Notes: generated from the sequence alone by a model not told the origin. A DNA stretch of 20,512 nt from JAADDK01 sp964425415 (GCA_964425415.1 CAYRMJ010000021.1:1-20512), one strand, 5' to 3'; shown: positions 1-7,735, counted from the stretch's first letter. Numbers and translations are program-made.

Positions 1-440
1 CCCAGATTCCACCGATGTGTATCTCCCCCACCAATTTTCACGGCTAACTTATCCAGATATCCCCAGAGCGTCTTTCTGGTGGCGGCTATGCGCACATTTT
101 GGTTTATTTTTCTCACCTTCTCAACCACTCTGCGAGTCGCTGTGGCAACACCGGTCATGCGCCCAAGCACATTGATCACTGTTCTCTCAGCTTTCAGTAT
201 AGCATGTGCATCTCCACGAAGAACGAGAACCACCTCACCCGCCTCAAAACTTGCTCCATCCTCAAGCCCCTCAACCTCTATGCTCAATCTCTTCAAGTTC
301 ATCTCCACATAATCTCTGCCCGCCAATATGCCCCCTTCTCTGGCAACTATTTTGCCCTCAGCACGTATATTTTGGGGAATCAGAATCTCAGTGGTTATGT
401 CTCCGAACATCGTGTCCTCCTTGTAGAGTTTCCAGAACAT
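1..440 (-). CDS. nadC: Quinolinate phosphoribosyltransferase (nicotinate-nucleotide pyrophosphorylase, carboxylating), C-terminus outside the window
   Basis: Converts quinolinate and PRPP to nicotinate mononucleotide, CO2 and PPi; third step of de novo NAD synthesis, cytosolic. The first 146 residues are visible; family members are usually about 270-290 residues, so roughly half is missing off the left edge. The N-terminus reads KEDTMFGDITTE, the family's ED-x-x-GD-T signature, followed by the N-terminal open-faced domain and the start of the barrel with ATRKT and GGGDTHRWNLG, which carry PRPP/quinolinate-contacting Arg, Lys and His residues. The ATG at 440-438 shares its A with the TGA of nadA (TGATG), so translation is probably coupled. 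Starting at this ATG rather than the internal one (MFGDITTE) keeps the conserved ED upstream of GDITT. Assignment is secure; completeness cannot be judged. Confidence 0.93.
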   Translation of the reverse strand, partial: MFWKLYKEDTMFGDITTEILIPQNIRAEGKIVAREGGILAGRDYVEMNLKRLSIEVEGLEDGASFEAGEVVLVLRGDAHAILKAERTVINVLGRMTGVATATRRVVEKVRKINQNVRIAATRKTLWGYLDKLAVKIGGGDTHRWNL

Positions 441-1336
441 CACGATACCTCCAGCATGCGCTCTATGGCTTTCTTCGCCCTTTTTGCGATTTCCTCATCC
501 ACGGAAACAACGTACTTTTTCTCTTTCAAACTTCGGTATATGCTTTCAAGGGTTATCTGCTTCATTCCTAGGCACGTGGCATGCTCCCATCCGGGCACAA
601 ATTCCCTATCTGGAAACTCAAGCTGCAACCTCGCCACCATGTCTCGCTCAGTGACCACTATGAACCTTCGCTCATTGCTCTCCCTCACATATTTGACCAT
701 TCCACCTGTGCTGGCCACCACATCTCCAATGTCCCTTATCTCCTTCGGGCACTCAGGATGCACCATCACCACTCCATCACGGGGAATTGAATCCACGTCA
801 AATGAGGTGTGTACATAGCAATGTCCCTCAGGTGGCAGGGGAATGATTTTTTTATCCGTATGTTCCTGCACGTATGAGGCAAGATTGGAATCCGGACCGA
901 ATAAAATTGTATCGTGAGGCAGGCTGTTCACCACCTTAATTGCATTCGCAGATGTGCAGGTGATGTCCGCCTCCGCCTTTGCCTCGGCGGTGGAATTCAC
1001 ATAAAGCACCACTGCCGCATCCGGATACTTCTCTCTGTACTCTCTTACCCGCTCACCACTCAAATAAGAGGCCATCTCGCATGTTGCCGCGCGGCTGGGG
1101 ATAAGAACAGTCTTATCGGGATTGAGAATCGCAGCTGTCTCGGCCATGAAATCCACACCTGCAAACAGGATGTAATGGGCATCAATGTTCGCTGCCTTTC
1201 TTGCAAGTTGCAGGGAATCGCCCAGATAATCTGCAATCTCCTGAACCTCCTTGCGCTGATAGTTGTGTGCCAGAATAACGGCGTTCATCTCTTCTTTTAG
1301 TTTTTTTATTTCTCTAACCAAGCTCTCCATTTGCAT
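440..1336 (-). CDS. nadA: Quinolinate synthase, [4Fe-4S] enzyme
   Basis: Condenses iminoaspartate with dihydroxyacetone phosphate to quinolinate; cytosolic, oxygen-sensitive iron-sulfur enzyme. At 298 residues it matches the short archaeal/Thermotoga form. Visible family motifs: ILAHNYQ, GDSLQLARKA, FMAETAAILNPDK, TSANA, HPECPKEI and CLGMKQITL. The three predicted cluster cysteines are C86 (ATCEM), C173 (EGHCYVH) and C255 (ATCLGM); the 87-residue spacing between the first two equals that of characterised NadA proteins. I chose the ATG at 1336, which overlaps the nadX stop as TGATG and has GGAG just upstream. A GTG at 1339 and an ATG at 1330 are alternatives. Middle gene of nadX-nadA-nadC. Confidence 0.96.
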   Translation of the reverse strand: MQMESLVREIKKLKEEMNAVILAHNYQRKEVQEIADYLGDSLQLARKAANIDAHYILFAGVDFMAETAAILNPDKTVLIPSRAATCEMASYLSGERVREYREKYPDAAVVLYVNSTAEAKAEADITCTSANAIKVVNSLPHDTILFGPDSNLASYVQEHTDKKIIPLPPEGHCYVHTSFDVDSIPRDGVVMVHPECPKEIRDIGDVVASTGGMVKYVRESNERRFIVVTERDMVARLQLEFPDREFVPGWEHATCLGMKQITLESIYRSLKEKKYVVSVDEEIAKRAKKAIERMLEVS

Positions 1337-2070
1337 CACACTCCTATTTTAACAGGTGAGTCCATAGCATTCAGTATGGCTAAAGGAGAAATTGCAGCCA
1401 GATAGCTGGTCTTAGGATTAAGTTCAGATGGCTTGTTTCTAACTTCAATTTTTGCTTCTCCAAACGTGCCTTTGATGTGGATTATATGCGTGTTCTCTTT
1501 TATTTCGGGATCTGCATAAACTTCAACCTCCACATCCACTCCTGTTGCTATGGTTAGAAGAACAGTGACATTGGTGCTTTTGGGAAATCTCTTTATTGCT
1601 TCTGCCGCAGTGCCGTGAAACACCAAAGTTCTCTCTTTGCAATTCACACCTAAAGTTTTGCAGTTCTTTATACTCGTTATTTTTGCATACTCTATTCCCG
1701 CAATTTTGGCACTGGCTATTAAATCCAGTCCGCCAATGGCACCAGATGGTATGTAAATCCTAACGTTCTTCTCTTTGCATTTGTCCAACAGTGCTTTTCT
1801 AAAATCTGAATCAACCAATCCACCTACGCTCATTATTAGGAGGTCTCTGCCCCTCTCAACAATTTTCATAGCGTACTGTCTCACCGCATCAGGAGAGGCG
1901 GCCTCAATAACAAAGTCGGATTTTTCAATGAGCTCATCAAGAGAGTTGCATACGCAACCAGAAAACTCAGAGCATTTTTCAGAGAGCACATCGTATAGAG
2001 CCACCACATCGCTGCGGTGTTCGGCAATTTCACGAGCGATGGCTCCACAGCCGATTATTCCGATTTTCAT
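1336..2070 (-). CDS. nadX: L-aspartate dehydrogenase supplying iminoaspartate to NadA
   Basis: Oxidises L-aspartate to iminoaspartate with NAD(P)+, replacing the flavoprotein oxidase NadB used by many aerobes. 244 residues. The Rossmann motif GIIGCGAIA (4-12) is followed by a dehydrogenase core with EAASPDAV (56-63), SVGGL (81-85) and PSGAIGGLDLI (108-118). The N-T-H motif near H195 corresponds to the family's catalytic histidine, and NPKTSYLAA lies near the C-terminus. First gene of the operon, with AGGTGAT 5 nt upstream of the ATG; the leader is AT-rich and a single TATA box is not obvious, although GAAAATAAATAATTC (about 2140-2155, minus sense) would give a leader of about 50 nt. The position next to nadA and nadC supports the aspartate dehydrogenase call over other GFO/IDH-like or homoserine dehydrogenase relatives. 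Confidence 0.93.
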   Translation of the reverse strand: MKIGIIGCGAIAREIAEHRSDVVALYDVLSEKCSEFSGCVCNSLDELIEKSDFVIEAASPDAVRQYAMKIVERGRDLLIMSVGGLVDSDFRKALLDKCKEKNVRIYIPSGAIGGLDLIASAKIAGIEYAKITSIKNCKTLGVNCKERTLVFHGTAAEAIKRFPKSTNVTVLLTIATGVDVEVEVYADPEIKENTHIIHIKGTFGEAKIEVRNKPSELNPKTSYLAAISPLAILNAMDSPVKIGV

Positions 2071-2184
2071 GTAATCACCTTCTAATGGTGCTTAACCGCC
2101 ATGCTCAATTACAACATTAACTTTGCGAAATTTCAAAAGAATTATTTATTTTCAAATTTAGAGCCAACATTGATCATCAAAATC

Positions 2185-2192
2185 TATAAATA
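2185..2192 (+). promoter_or_regulatory. TATA box of the secreted-protein gene
   Basis: TATAAATA centred about 34 nt upstream of the ATG at 2222; the usual archaeal offset of about 25 nt puts the start of transcription a few bases before the ATG. Confidence 0.6.
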
Positions 2193-2221
2193 GCAAAATT
2201 TCATTTATTATCTTGATAAGA

Positions 2222-3070
2222 ATGATGAGGAATAAAAAGGCAATAGTATGGAGCGTGGCCATTATAGCCACGTTAGTGATGTTGTCAGGAACGGTAAATG
2301 CCCAAACATTGACCTTTTCAATGAGCGCAACATCAGGAGATGTGATTACTGGAAGTGTGGATATCATAAAAATTGGCGCATATACTCAAAGTAATTACCA
2401 ATATTTCTATGTTGATTTCAGAGATACGGGTATAGCTCAGCCCACCCCTTCGCAGAAATCAACCATATTGGAAGTTATAGTAGATGCCATGGAGCACGGA
2501 GACGAAATCACAGAGTACTTGGAAATCACCCTTACATGGTATAATAACAACGGAAATATCAGCCATACATACTTGTATTCCATAAAATCCCAAAGTGGCA
2601 GCATGTTATCTGATAGAGACGTTACAATTTCTGGATCAAGAGTTACTGTAAGAGTTCCAACTCTTCCGCTAAAAGATGTGGATGTTACAAAGGTAGAATT
2701 CGCAAGCACCTTAACGTCTCCTTACACTGGTGACACAGTAACCTATGAAATAAGTTCAGGAGGCGGCGGTGGAAACAGTGGCAATTCCGGAGACAACGAA
2801 AACAATAATCCGGGAGAGAGCATCACCATATACGACTACTTATTCAGAGGAGGGATTGTATTTTGCCTTCTGCTACCTCTGATAATTGATATTCTCTTAG
2901 CGGTGTGGGCATACAAAGATGCACAAAAGAGAAATATGGACAACCCAATTATATGGCTTTTGATAGTGTTCTTCTTAGGTCTGATTGGCCTAATAATCTA
3001 CCTTGTTGTTCGCCCAAAAGAGCCTGTGCAACAGAACCAGTACTATGCACCGCCTCCCCCACCACAATAA
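2222..3070 (+). CDS. Secreted, C-terminally membrane-anchored protein of unknown function
   Basis: 282 residues from the ATG at 2222 (a TTG at 2213 and an ATG at 2225 are alternatives). Lys/Arg followed by a hydrophobic stretch and VNA-Q gives a plausible signal peptide (about 1-26). A beta-rich extracellular domain of about 155 residues follows, then a Gly/Asn/Ser linker (near 180-200) and two hydrophobic segments near the C-terminus. Between these is an AVWAYKDAQKR motif, and the second ends in GLIGLIIYLVVRP, resembling the short two-TM modules common in archaeal membrane proteins (PLDc_N-like). The tail is Pro-rich. TATAAATA at 2185-2192 predicts transcription starting around 2213-2216, so a leader of only a few nucleotides. 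It diverges from nadX and converges on the regulator at 3081. Function unknown; surface location is inferred. Confidence 0.85.
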   Translation: MMRNKKAIVWSVAIIATLVMLSGTVNAQTLTFSMSATSGDVITGSVDIIKIGAYTQSNYQYFYVDFRDTGIAQPTPSQKSTILEVIVDAMEHGDEITEYLEITLTWYNNNGNISHTYLYSIKSQSGSMLSDRDVTISGSRVTVRVPTLPLKDVDVTKVEFASTLTSPYTGDTVTYEISSGGGGGNSGNSGDNENNNPGESITIYDYLFRGGIVFCLLLPLIIDILLAVWAYKDAQKRNMDNPIIWLLIVFFLGLIGLIIYLVVRPKEPVQQNQYYAPPPPPQ

Positions 3071-3092
3071 AAACAAATTTTTATTTTTTATT
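3066..3092. terminator. Bidirectional oligo-T terminator between convergent genes
   Basis: The secreted-protein gene stops at 3070 and the regulator at 3081. The plus strand has two T-runs at 3078-3089; the minus strand has T5 and T3 runs opposite 3070-3080. T-tracts without hairpins are the common archaeal termination signal. Confidence 0.55.
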
Positions 3093-3950
3093 ATAACCCA
3101 TTTTGTAAGCAACATAATCAAGATATTGTGGATAGAACCGCTCCTGAACGATCATTTCATAATGAACATTTTTAACACCTTTCATACAAACCAATCGCTC
3201 CATGGTCTCATCTATTTCCCTCACAAATCTTGCGTAAAAAACTCCATAAACCATCAGGGGGTCCTTGAAAGTTGATGTACGCCAAAGATTAGGTATCTTT
3301 TTAATCTTATTTTCAACAGAGAGCGAATCAACCTTCATAAATAGTGAGAACCAAAAAATATCCTTCGTGAAGGGACGATTTATTACCGGATACGCCTTTA
3401 CCACATCATCCTCCCTAAGGCGATCCCAACGCTTTGATATGGTCTTTGCAGACAATCCCACTATTTTTGATAGTTTGGCGAAAGGAATGCGCGCATCATC
3501 CCGCATTGCTAATAGAATTCTCCAATCAACTTTTTCAAAATTATAATTGCCATTTCCACCATGCTTGTAAACTTCCACCGAATAAGAGTGAGTAAGCTCC
3601 TTGAAAAGAAGCACTTTTTCCTCCAATTCCATATCGTCAGCATACCAGAACTCTCCGTAATAACGACCACCCAAACAACCAACAAAGTGCATCAATCCTT
3701 TTATTTTATTCACGCTTTCAAATATGACGTCTCTCTTCCTTCTTGCCCTTAAAGATATGACCGCACTGTTCAATATTTTATCTGAATTTAAAAGCACGGT
3801 AAATCCAAGCAACTCTCCTCTGCTCATCATGCCCCTGATTCTCTTGTTAACTGCAGAGCCCGATATACCCAATTCTTTGGCTATGGCATGAACGGGCATT
3901 CTCCCATCTTCCCACAGAAGACGAAGTATTTTCACATCCAGCTCATCCAT
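3081..3950 (-). CDS. Tandem-HTH Lrp/AsnC-like transcriptional regulator
   Basis: 289 residues with two AsnC-type helix-turn-helix units: residues 1-46 (LDVKILRLLWEDGR... AIAKELGISGSAVNKRI) and residues 138-184 (VDWRILLAMRDDARIPF... LSKIVGLSAKTISKRW). Each is followed by a stretch resembling a RAM-like alpha/beta sensor domain, so the protein looks like a fused Lrp dimer rather than the usual single-HTH protein of about 150 residues. Such tandem versions occur in Thermoplasmata and haloarchaea (family knowledge). Ligand and targets are unknown. Minus-strand CTAAATAGG (around 3973-3980) lies about 24 nt upstream of the ATG, suggesting a leaderless mRNA. Distinct from siroheme decarboxylases AhbA/B, since both halves keep full recognition helices. 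Confidence 0.85.
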   Translation of the reverse strand: MDELDVKILRLLWEDGRMPVHAIAKELGISGSAVNKRIRGMMSRGELLGFTVLLNSDKILNSAVISLRARRKRDVIFESVNKIKGLMHFVGCLGGRYYGEFWYADDMELEEKVLLFKELTHSYSVEVYKHGGNGNYNFEKVDWRILLAMRDDARIPFAKLSKIVGLSAKTISKRWDRLREDDVVKAYPVINRPFTKDIFWFSLFMKVDSLSVENKIKKIPNLWRTSTFKDPLMVYGVFYARFVREIDETMERLVCMKGVKNVHYEMIVQERFYPQYLDYVAYKMGYNKK

Positions 3951-4064
3951 GCATTCCCAAATGCGTAGTCCTATTTAGTTTTTCCTTTTTTAAAACTTAA
4001 AGTTGTAAAAATTCCAAATTTAAGGCAAATATTGGCATTTTATTTACCTATTAAAAACAACACC

Positions 4065-4072
4065 TTATATAG
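4065..4072 (+). promoter_or_regulatory. TATA box inside an ACACC...GGTGT dyad, upstream of the 20-residue ORF
   Basis: TTATATAG is flanked symmetrically by ACACC (4060-4064) and GGTGT (4075-4079). Transcription would begin near 4095, leaving a leader of about 25 nt that contains the Shine-Dalgarno. The dyad over the TATA box could be an operator; no repressor is identified. Confidence 0.55.
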
Positions 4073-4119
4073 TTGGTGTAAATAACAGAAATCAGAAAGC
4101 ATCAAGGAGGTGATGTAAA

Positions 4120-4182
4120 ATGATAGAGATGATCCTACTCATAGCAAAAAGCAAAGCCGAGGATTACAGAAGGAGAAGATAA
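4120..4182 (+). CDS. Putative 20-residue small protein with strong Shine-Dalgarno
   Basis: Begins MIEMILLIAKSK and ends in four consecutive arginines: a short hydrophobic N-terminal helix followed by a charged, basic tail. AAGGAGGTGAT (4104-4114) is a near-perfect anti-SD match five bases before the ATG, much stronger than at almost any other gene in this window, and a good TATA box lies at 4065-4072. The ORF ends 20 bp before the convergent nth stop, and a T-rich stretch at 4206-4219 could terminate it. No family recognised. The alternative is a leader peptide or a non-coding transcript, but nothing co-directional follows for it to regulate. Protein expression is inferred from the initiation signals only. 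Confidence 0.55.
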   Translation: MIEMILLIAKSKAEDYRRRR

Positions 4183-4201
4183 ATTCAAGATTACGCCACC
4201 A

Positions 4202-4828
4202 TCACATCTTTTCCTTTTTGTAGAACTCGCAATACTCTTTTACCGGGCAAATGTTGCATTTTGGCGCCACAGGTCTGCATATTGTCCTGCCAAACATAAC
4301 TAGGAGTGTATTTATTTCAATCCAGTACTTCTCCGGCAGAATTTTCATCAGAGCTTTTTCAGTTTCTTCAGGAGTTTTGGTTTGCACCCATCCAAGGCGA
4401 TTTGCAATTCTATGAACATGCGTGTCTACCGCTATGACTTTTTTATCGTATCCTCTGCTTAAAACAATGTTTGCAGTTTTTCTACCCACTCCCGGCAATT
4501 TTAGAAGAAGCTCAATGGAATCTGGAACCTTTCCCCCGTACTCTTCATCAATTATGCGAGCTACCTCCTTAATTTTCTTAGCTTTCTGACGATAGAATCC
4601 CGCTGGGTAAATTAAAGAGGCGATTTCCTCTTCATCTGCATTTTTCAAGTCCTTAGGGCGAGGGTACTTTGCAAATAGACGATTTGCCACGGTGTATGTC
4701 ACTTCATCTTTCGTTCTCTGAGATATTATAGTGGCTATGAGTATGTGAAAAGGATTCTTTGATTTATACGGATGCTCTGGAACTTCTTTTTTTAGAATCT
4801 CCACAACTTTAACAATATCCTCACGCAT
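4202..4828 (-). CDS. nth: Endonuclease III-type DNA glycosylase/AP lyase
   Basis: Base-excision repair enzyme that removes oxidised pyrimidines and cleaves the resulting abasic site. 208 residues from the ATG at 4828. The helix-hairpin-helix LPGVGRKTAN carries the catalytic lysine (K117) and AVDTHVHRIANRLG carries the catalytic aspartate (D135). The C-terminal [4Fe-4S] loop is complete: C184-x6-C191-x2-C194-x5-C200. I prefer ATG 4828 to GTG 4837 because GAGGTG (4834-4839) is correctly spaced and would otherwise lie inside the coding region. That SD overlaps the stop of the upstream membrane-protein gene, so the two are probably one transcription unit. Confidence 0.95.
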   Translation of the reverse strand: MREDIVKVVEILKKEVPEHPYKSKNPFHILIATIISQRTKDEVTYTVANRLFAKYPRPKDLKNADEEEIASLIYPAGFYRQKAKKIKEVARIIDEEYGGKVPDSIELLLKLPGVGRKTANIVLSRGYDKKVIAVDTHVHRIANRLGWVQTKTPEETEKALMKILPEKYWIEINTLLVMFGRTICRPVAPKCNICPVKEYCEFYKKEKM

Positions 4829-4838
4829 ATGCAACACC

Positions 4839-5312
4839 TCACACTCTGAATTTTAAAGAGATTGCTATTCCTGCCACGCTTACAATTGCACCAACAATAA
4901 GTGTGATTTCAAGGTTCCACATCATATTAGTTATCTTTTTGTACTCTTTCACGGGCATAATGACTATCGCCACACGATTGTTCTTCTCACCCAAATTTTT
5001 TATGTAAAGCACATAAGTGCCACCTGTCTTAACATCAAAATCAAAACTTGGATTGTCCTTCACATTTCCCTTCTTAAGAACTTTTCCATCATCGTTTTGA
5101 AGCTCGTAGTAAATGTTGGAATCGTCAGCAGAGAAATGGAATATGTAAGAGGTATTTGAAGACAGTTTCAAAGTGCTGTTTTTACACTGTTCGTTATTTA
5201 GGGTGTATGCAACAGTGCTCTTATCTGCTTCTCTCAAAGCGTAGTAAAACCCAAATATGGAAACGAATATGAGGAGTGCACCCACAATGAACACCAGAAC
5301 ACCCAATTTCAT
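4839..5312 (-). CDS. Two-TM membrane protein with an external beta domain, unknown function
   Basis: 157 residues: N-terminal hydrophobic helix (about 3-25), an extracytoplasmic domain of about 105 residues with alternating strands (AYTLNNEQC, YIFHFSADDSNIYYELQNDDG, GGTYVLYIKNLG) resembling small jelly-roll or GOLD/PPC-like sensor domains, then a second helix (about 133-153) and a short cytoplasmic tail. The topology is common in archaeal membrane proteins without a named function. An AT-rich box at 5331-5340 lies about 24 nt from the ATG, compatible with a leaderless mRNA. It is followed directly by nth, with the nth SD over its stop codon. No functional link to repair is evident. Confidence 0.8.
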   Translation of the reverse strand: MKLGVLVFIVGALLIFVSIFGFYYALREADKSTVAYTLNNEQCKNSTLKLSSNTSYIFHFSADDSNIYYELQNDDGKVLKKGNVKDNPSFDFDVKTGGTYVLYIKNLGEKNNRVAIVIMPVKEYKKITNMMWNLEITLIVGAIVSVAGIAISLKFRV

Positions 5313-5359
5313 AACTATCCAATATCACGCAAATTATTTCAAATTTCCCCATCACTCAA

Positions 5360-5459
5360 NNNNNNNNNNNNNNNNNNNNNNNNNNNNNNNNNNNNNNNNN
5401 NNNNNNNNNNNNNNNNNNNNNNNNNNNNNNNNNNNNNNNNNNNNNNNNNNNNNNNNNNN
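5360..5459. other. Assembly gap (100 Ns)
   Basis: Exactly 100 Ns, a common placeholder for a gap of unknown length. Reading frames that cross it are artefacts, and the link between the flanks rests on scaffolding only. Confidence 0.99.
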
Positions 5460-5514
5460 TTCAGAAATTATTAAATGCCGGGGAGCAATGAGGGAAAAGG
5501 AGGTATATGTATGA
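5460..5514 (+). CDS. C-terminal tail of an unidentified gene upstream of the dehydrogenase
   Basis: From the contig edge an open frame gives 17 residues ending MREKEVYV, whose TGA overlaps the next ATG as ATGA. The 4-bp overlap with a good SD inside the tail is the usual layout of co-transcribed archaeal genes. The rest lies in the gap and the product cannot be named. Confidence 0.5.
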
Positions 5515-6611
5515 CGTACAAAATAGCTGTGCTTCCGGGAGATGGTGTTGGAAAGGAAGTTATTGAGGCGGCGATGATAGTGCTTGATGAAATAGCTCTG
5601 GATGCAGAGTATCTATACGGAGACATAGGCTGGGAGTTCTGGCGCAGGGAGGGAAATCCGCTCCCCGACAGAACCGTGGAGCTTTTAAAGCAGACTGACT
5701 GCGCATTGTTTGGAGCGATAACCTCAAAACCCAAAGAAGAGGCGCAAAAGGAACTGGCACCTGAGTTGCAGGGCAAGGGATTGCAGTACTACAGCCCCAT
5801 TGTGAAACTGAGGCAGATGTTTGATCTCTATGCGAATGTGAGGCCTGCAAAGGCGTACAAGGGCAATCCTCTCAACTACAGAGAGGGCATAAATATCACG
5901 GTGTTCAGAGAAAACACCGAGGGGCTTTACAGCGGCGTGGAGTACTATCCCGTGCCTGAAGAGATTGAAAATGCATTCAAGACGCATCCCCGCTACCAGA
6001 AGTTCATCGGCGTGGATAAGGCAATATCCCTTCGCATAATCTCAAGAAAGGGAGCGGAGAGAATAATAAGAGCGGCATTTGAGTTTGCAAAGGAGAACAA
6101 CCTGAAAAATGTCACCGTGGCTGAGAAGCCGAACGTGCTGCGTGAGACCAGCGGGCTGTTTGTGAGAGTGGCAAGGGAAATACATAAAGAGTATCCTGAA
6201 ATTGAAATGTGGGAAACTAACATAGACGCACAGGCCATGTGGCTCATAAAGAACCCGGAGAAGTACGATGTAATCGTGACCTCAAATCTATTCGGAGATG
6301 TTCTCTCTGATCTGGCATCTCAGCTCGTAGGAGGCTTAGGATTCGCTGCATCCGGCAACATCGGTGATAACTACGCGGTGTTTGAGCCTGTGCACGGCTC
6401 AGCGCCTAAATATGCGGGTCTTTACAAGGTGAATCCCATTGCGACAATCAGAGCAGTGCGCATGATGCTGGATTACCTCGGAGAGAAAGAAAAAGCCGCC
6501 CGCTTGGAGAGAGCAATTGAAATAGTGGTTGAAGAGGGAAAGGTGAGAACATACGACATGGGTGGAAACGCAAGCACTCTGGACGTTGCAAAGGAGATTG
6601 CGAAGAAATAN
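5511..6611 (+). CDS. Isocitrate/isopropylmalate dehydrogenase-family enzyme (substrate uncertain)
   Basis: Beta-decarboxylating oxidoreductase of the ICDH/IPMDH family. 366 residues, then TA followed by the N gap, so the stop is almost certainly TAA or TAG at 6609-6611. LPGDGVGKEV (N-terminus), SPIVKLRQMFDLYANVRP (substrate loop and Arg residues), FRENTEGLYSGVEY, AEKPNVLRET, and SNLFGDVLSDLASQLVGGLG with the metal-binding Asp residues are all intact. The substrate loop starts with Ser as in isocitrate dehydrogenases rather than the Leu-rich IPMDH form. HGSAPKYAGLYKVNP has Lys-Tyr and Val at the spacing of the NADP-determining residues of E. coli Icd, so NADP-linked isocitrate dehydrogenase is my first guess; homoisocitrate or isopropylmalate activity remains possible. 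GGAGGT sits 6 nt before the ATG at 5511; an in-frame ATG at 5475 is less likely. Confidence 0.88.
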
Positions 6612-6710
6612 NNNNNNNNNNNNNNNNNNNNNNNNNNNNNNNNNNNNNNNNNNNNNNNNNNNNNNNNNNNNNNNNNNNNNNNNNNNNNNNNNNNNNNNNN
6701 NNNNNNNNNN
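6611..6710. other. Assembly gap (100 Ns)
   Basis: Exactly 100 Ns, true size unknown. It truncates the peptidase on its right and removes the last base of the dehydrogenase stop codon on its left. Confidence 0.99.
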
Positions 6711-7633
6711 AGCTCTCCCGGGCCAAAGACCACAGTGGGCGTGCCCTTCTCCACTAAATTCTGAGCGTCGCTCCAGCTCCTGAATCCCCCGAGTTCTGCA
6801 TACTTCATAAACTCTTTCACTCTCCTGTTCCTATGCGATATCTCAAATGGGGGCGAAAGATCGTAAATCATGTGATTCACATTGTACTTCCTGCTCAGGC
6901 GGTTCACCTCGTCAATTATCTCCACCGCCGTTTGACCGGGCAAATAGACGAAGTCCACCAGTGCCTTGGCGCTTTCTGGCACCGCTAAAAGATAATCACC
7001 ACCGTCAAACATCTCAACATTTATGGCGGGAGAGCCAAGAAGAGTGTGCTCCGCCTTCAAAAACTTCATTCTCCGAAGAGACGAGAGAAAATTAACTCCG
7101 TGCCATATTGCATTTTTATCCTCCTCCGCGCATGAGCCGTGCATGGCCTCACCCCAGAACTCAAACTCAAGCTCAAGGCTTCCTGCTTCAGCAGTGCAAA
7201 CCCGCAGGGATGTGGGCTCCATTGTTATGGCGAAATCATGCGCGTACTTCTCAGCGTATTTCTTTGAGCCTTTTCCCTCCTCTTCCTCGTCCACAAAGAA
7301 CACGTAAGAAACGGGAAGCTTATCTCTGAACTCCTCAATGAGCTTGAGCATTATTAAAACGCCTGCCTTGTCATCCATAACGCCTCGGCCCCATAGAATC
7401 GTGCCTTCCACCTCCGGCGGGAAGTAATCGCCCACGGTATCAACATGCGCATTCACCATGAATTTTGCCTCAGGATTCACTATTATGTTGTACCTCTCCT
7501 CATCCACGGGCATACGCTCGTATTCCATGCCCATCGCATCAAGTTTCTCCTCAATAAACCCAAGAATTTTAGATTCATATCCCGTCTCACTTCTGATTTT
7601 TGCAAGCTCAACCAACTCTTCTATTTTGAACAT
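6711..7633 (-). CDS. M20-family zinc metallopeptidase/deacylase, 3' end lost in gap
   Basis: M20 (ArgE/DapE/CPG2/LysK) di-zinc hydrolase; 307 residues visible. Metal and catalytic motifs in order: NAHVDTV (H63, D65), GRGVMDDKAG (D87, bridging metal ligand), VDEEEEGKGS (catalytic Glu pair near 116-119) and MEPTS (E139). A dimerisation lid domain (about 155-265) follows, then the catalytic domain resumes with GGFRSWSDAQNL and PTVVFGPGE, after which the last His ligand is expected within the gap. Members act on N-acyl amino acids or peptides. LysK/ArgE-type deacylation of LysW-bound or acetylated intermediates is possible but not shown. Minus-strand GAAAATTTAAG (about 7658-7668) is about 29 nt before the ATG, pointing to a near-leaderless transcript. 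Confidence 0.88.
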
Positions 7634-7735
7634 AGCTTACTTTCATGTATCATAGTGCTTAAATTTTCTGTGCAATGATTATAAGACGAATCACTAAAAG
7701 ATTTACGTGCTCCACAAAGTATGGTTCAACGAAAA

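Noticed and set aside
99..818. Long plus-strand frames over nadC/nadA
   Set aside because: Antisense shadows of conserved genes, with no initiation signals.
4100..4160. GTGATGT at 4111-4117 as the C box of a second C/D sRNA
   Set aside because: No D' or D box (CTGA) at guide distance; the sequence is better explained as a Shine-Dalgarno.
5257..5514. Open frame crossing the first N gap
   Set aside because: It joins unrelated sequence through 100 Ns; only the last 17 codons after the gap look real.
6473..7633. Peptidase frame continuing through the second N gap into the dehydrogenase antisense
   Set aside because: The residues beyond the gap are the reverse complement of the dehydrogenase gene; the true peptidase C-terminus is missing.
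7649..7679. Imperfect dyad ATCATagTGC...GCAATGAT around the peptidase TATA box
   Set aside because: Short half-sites with unequal spacing; could easily be chance.
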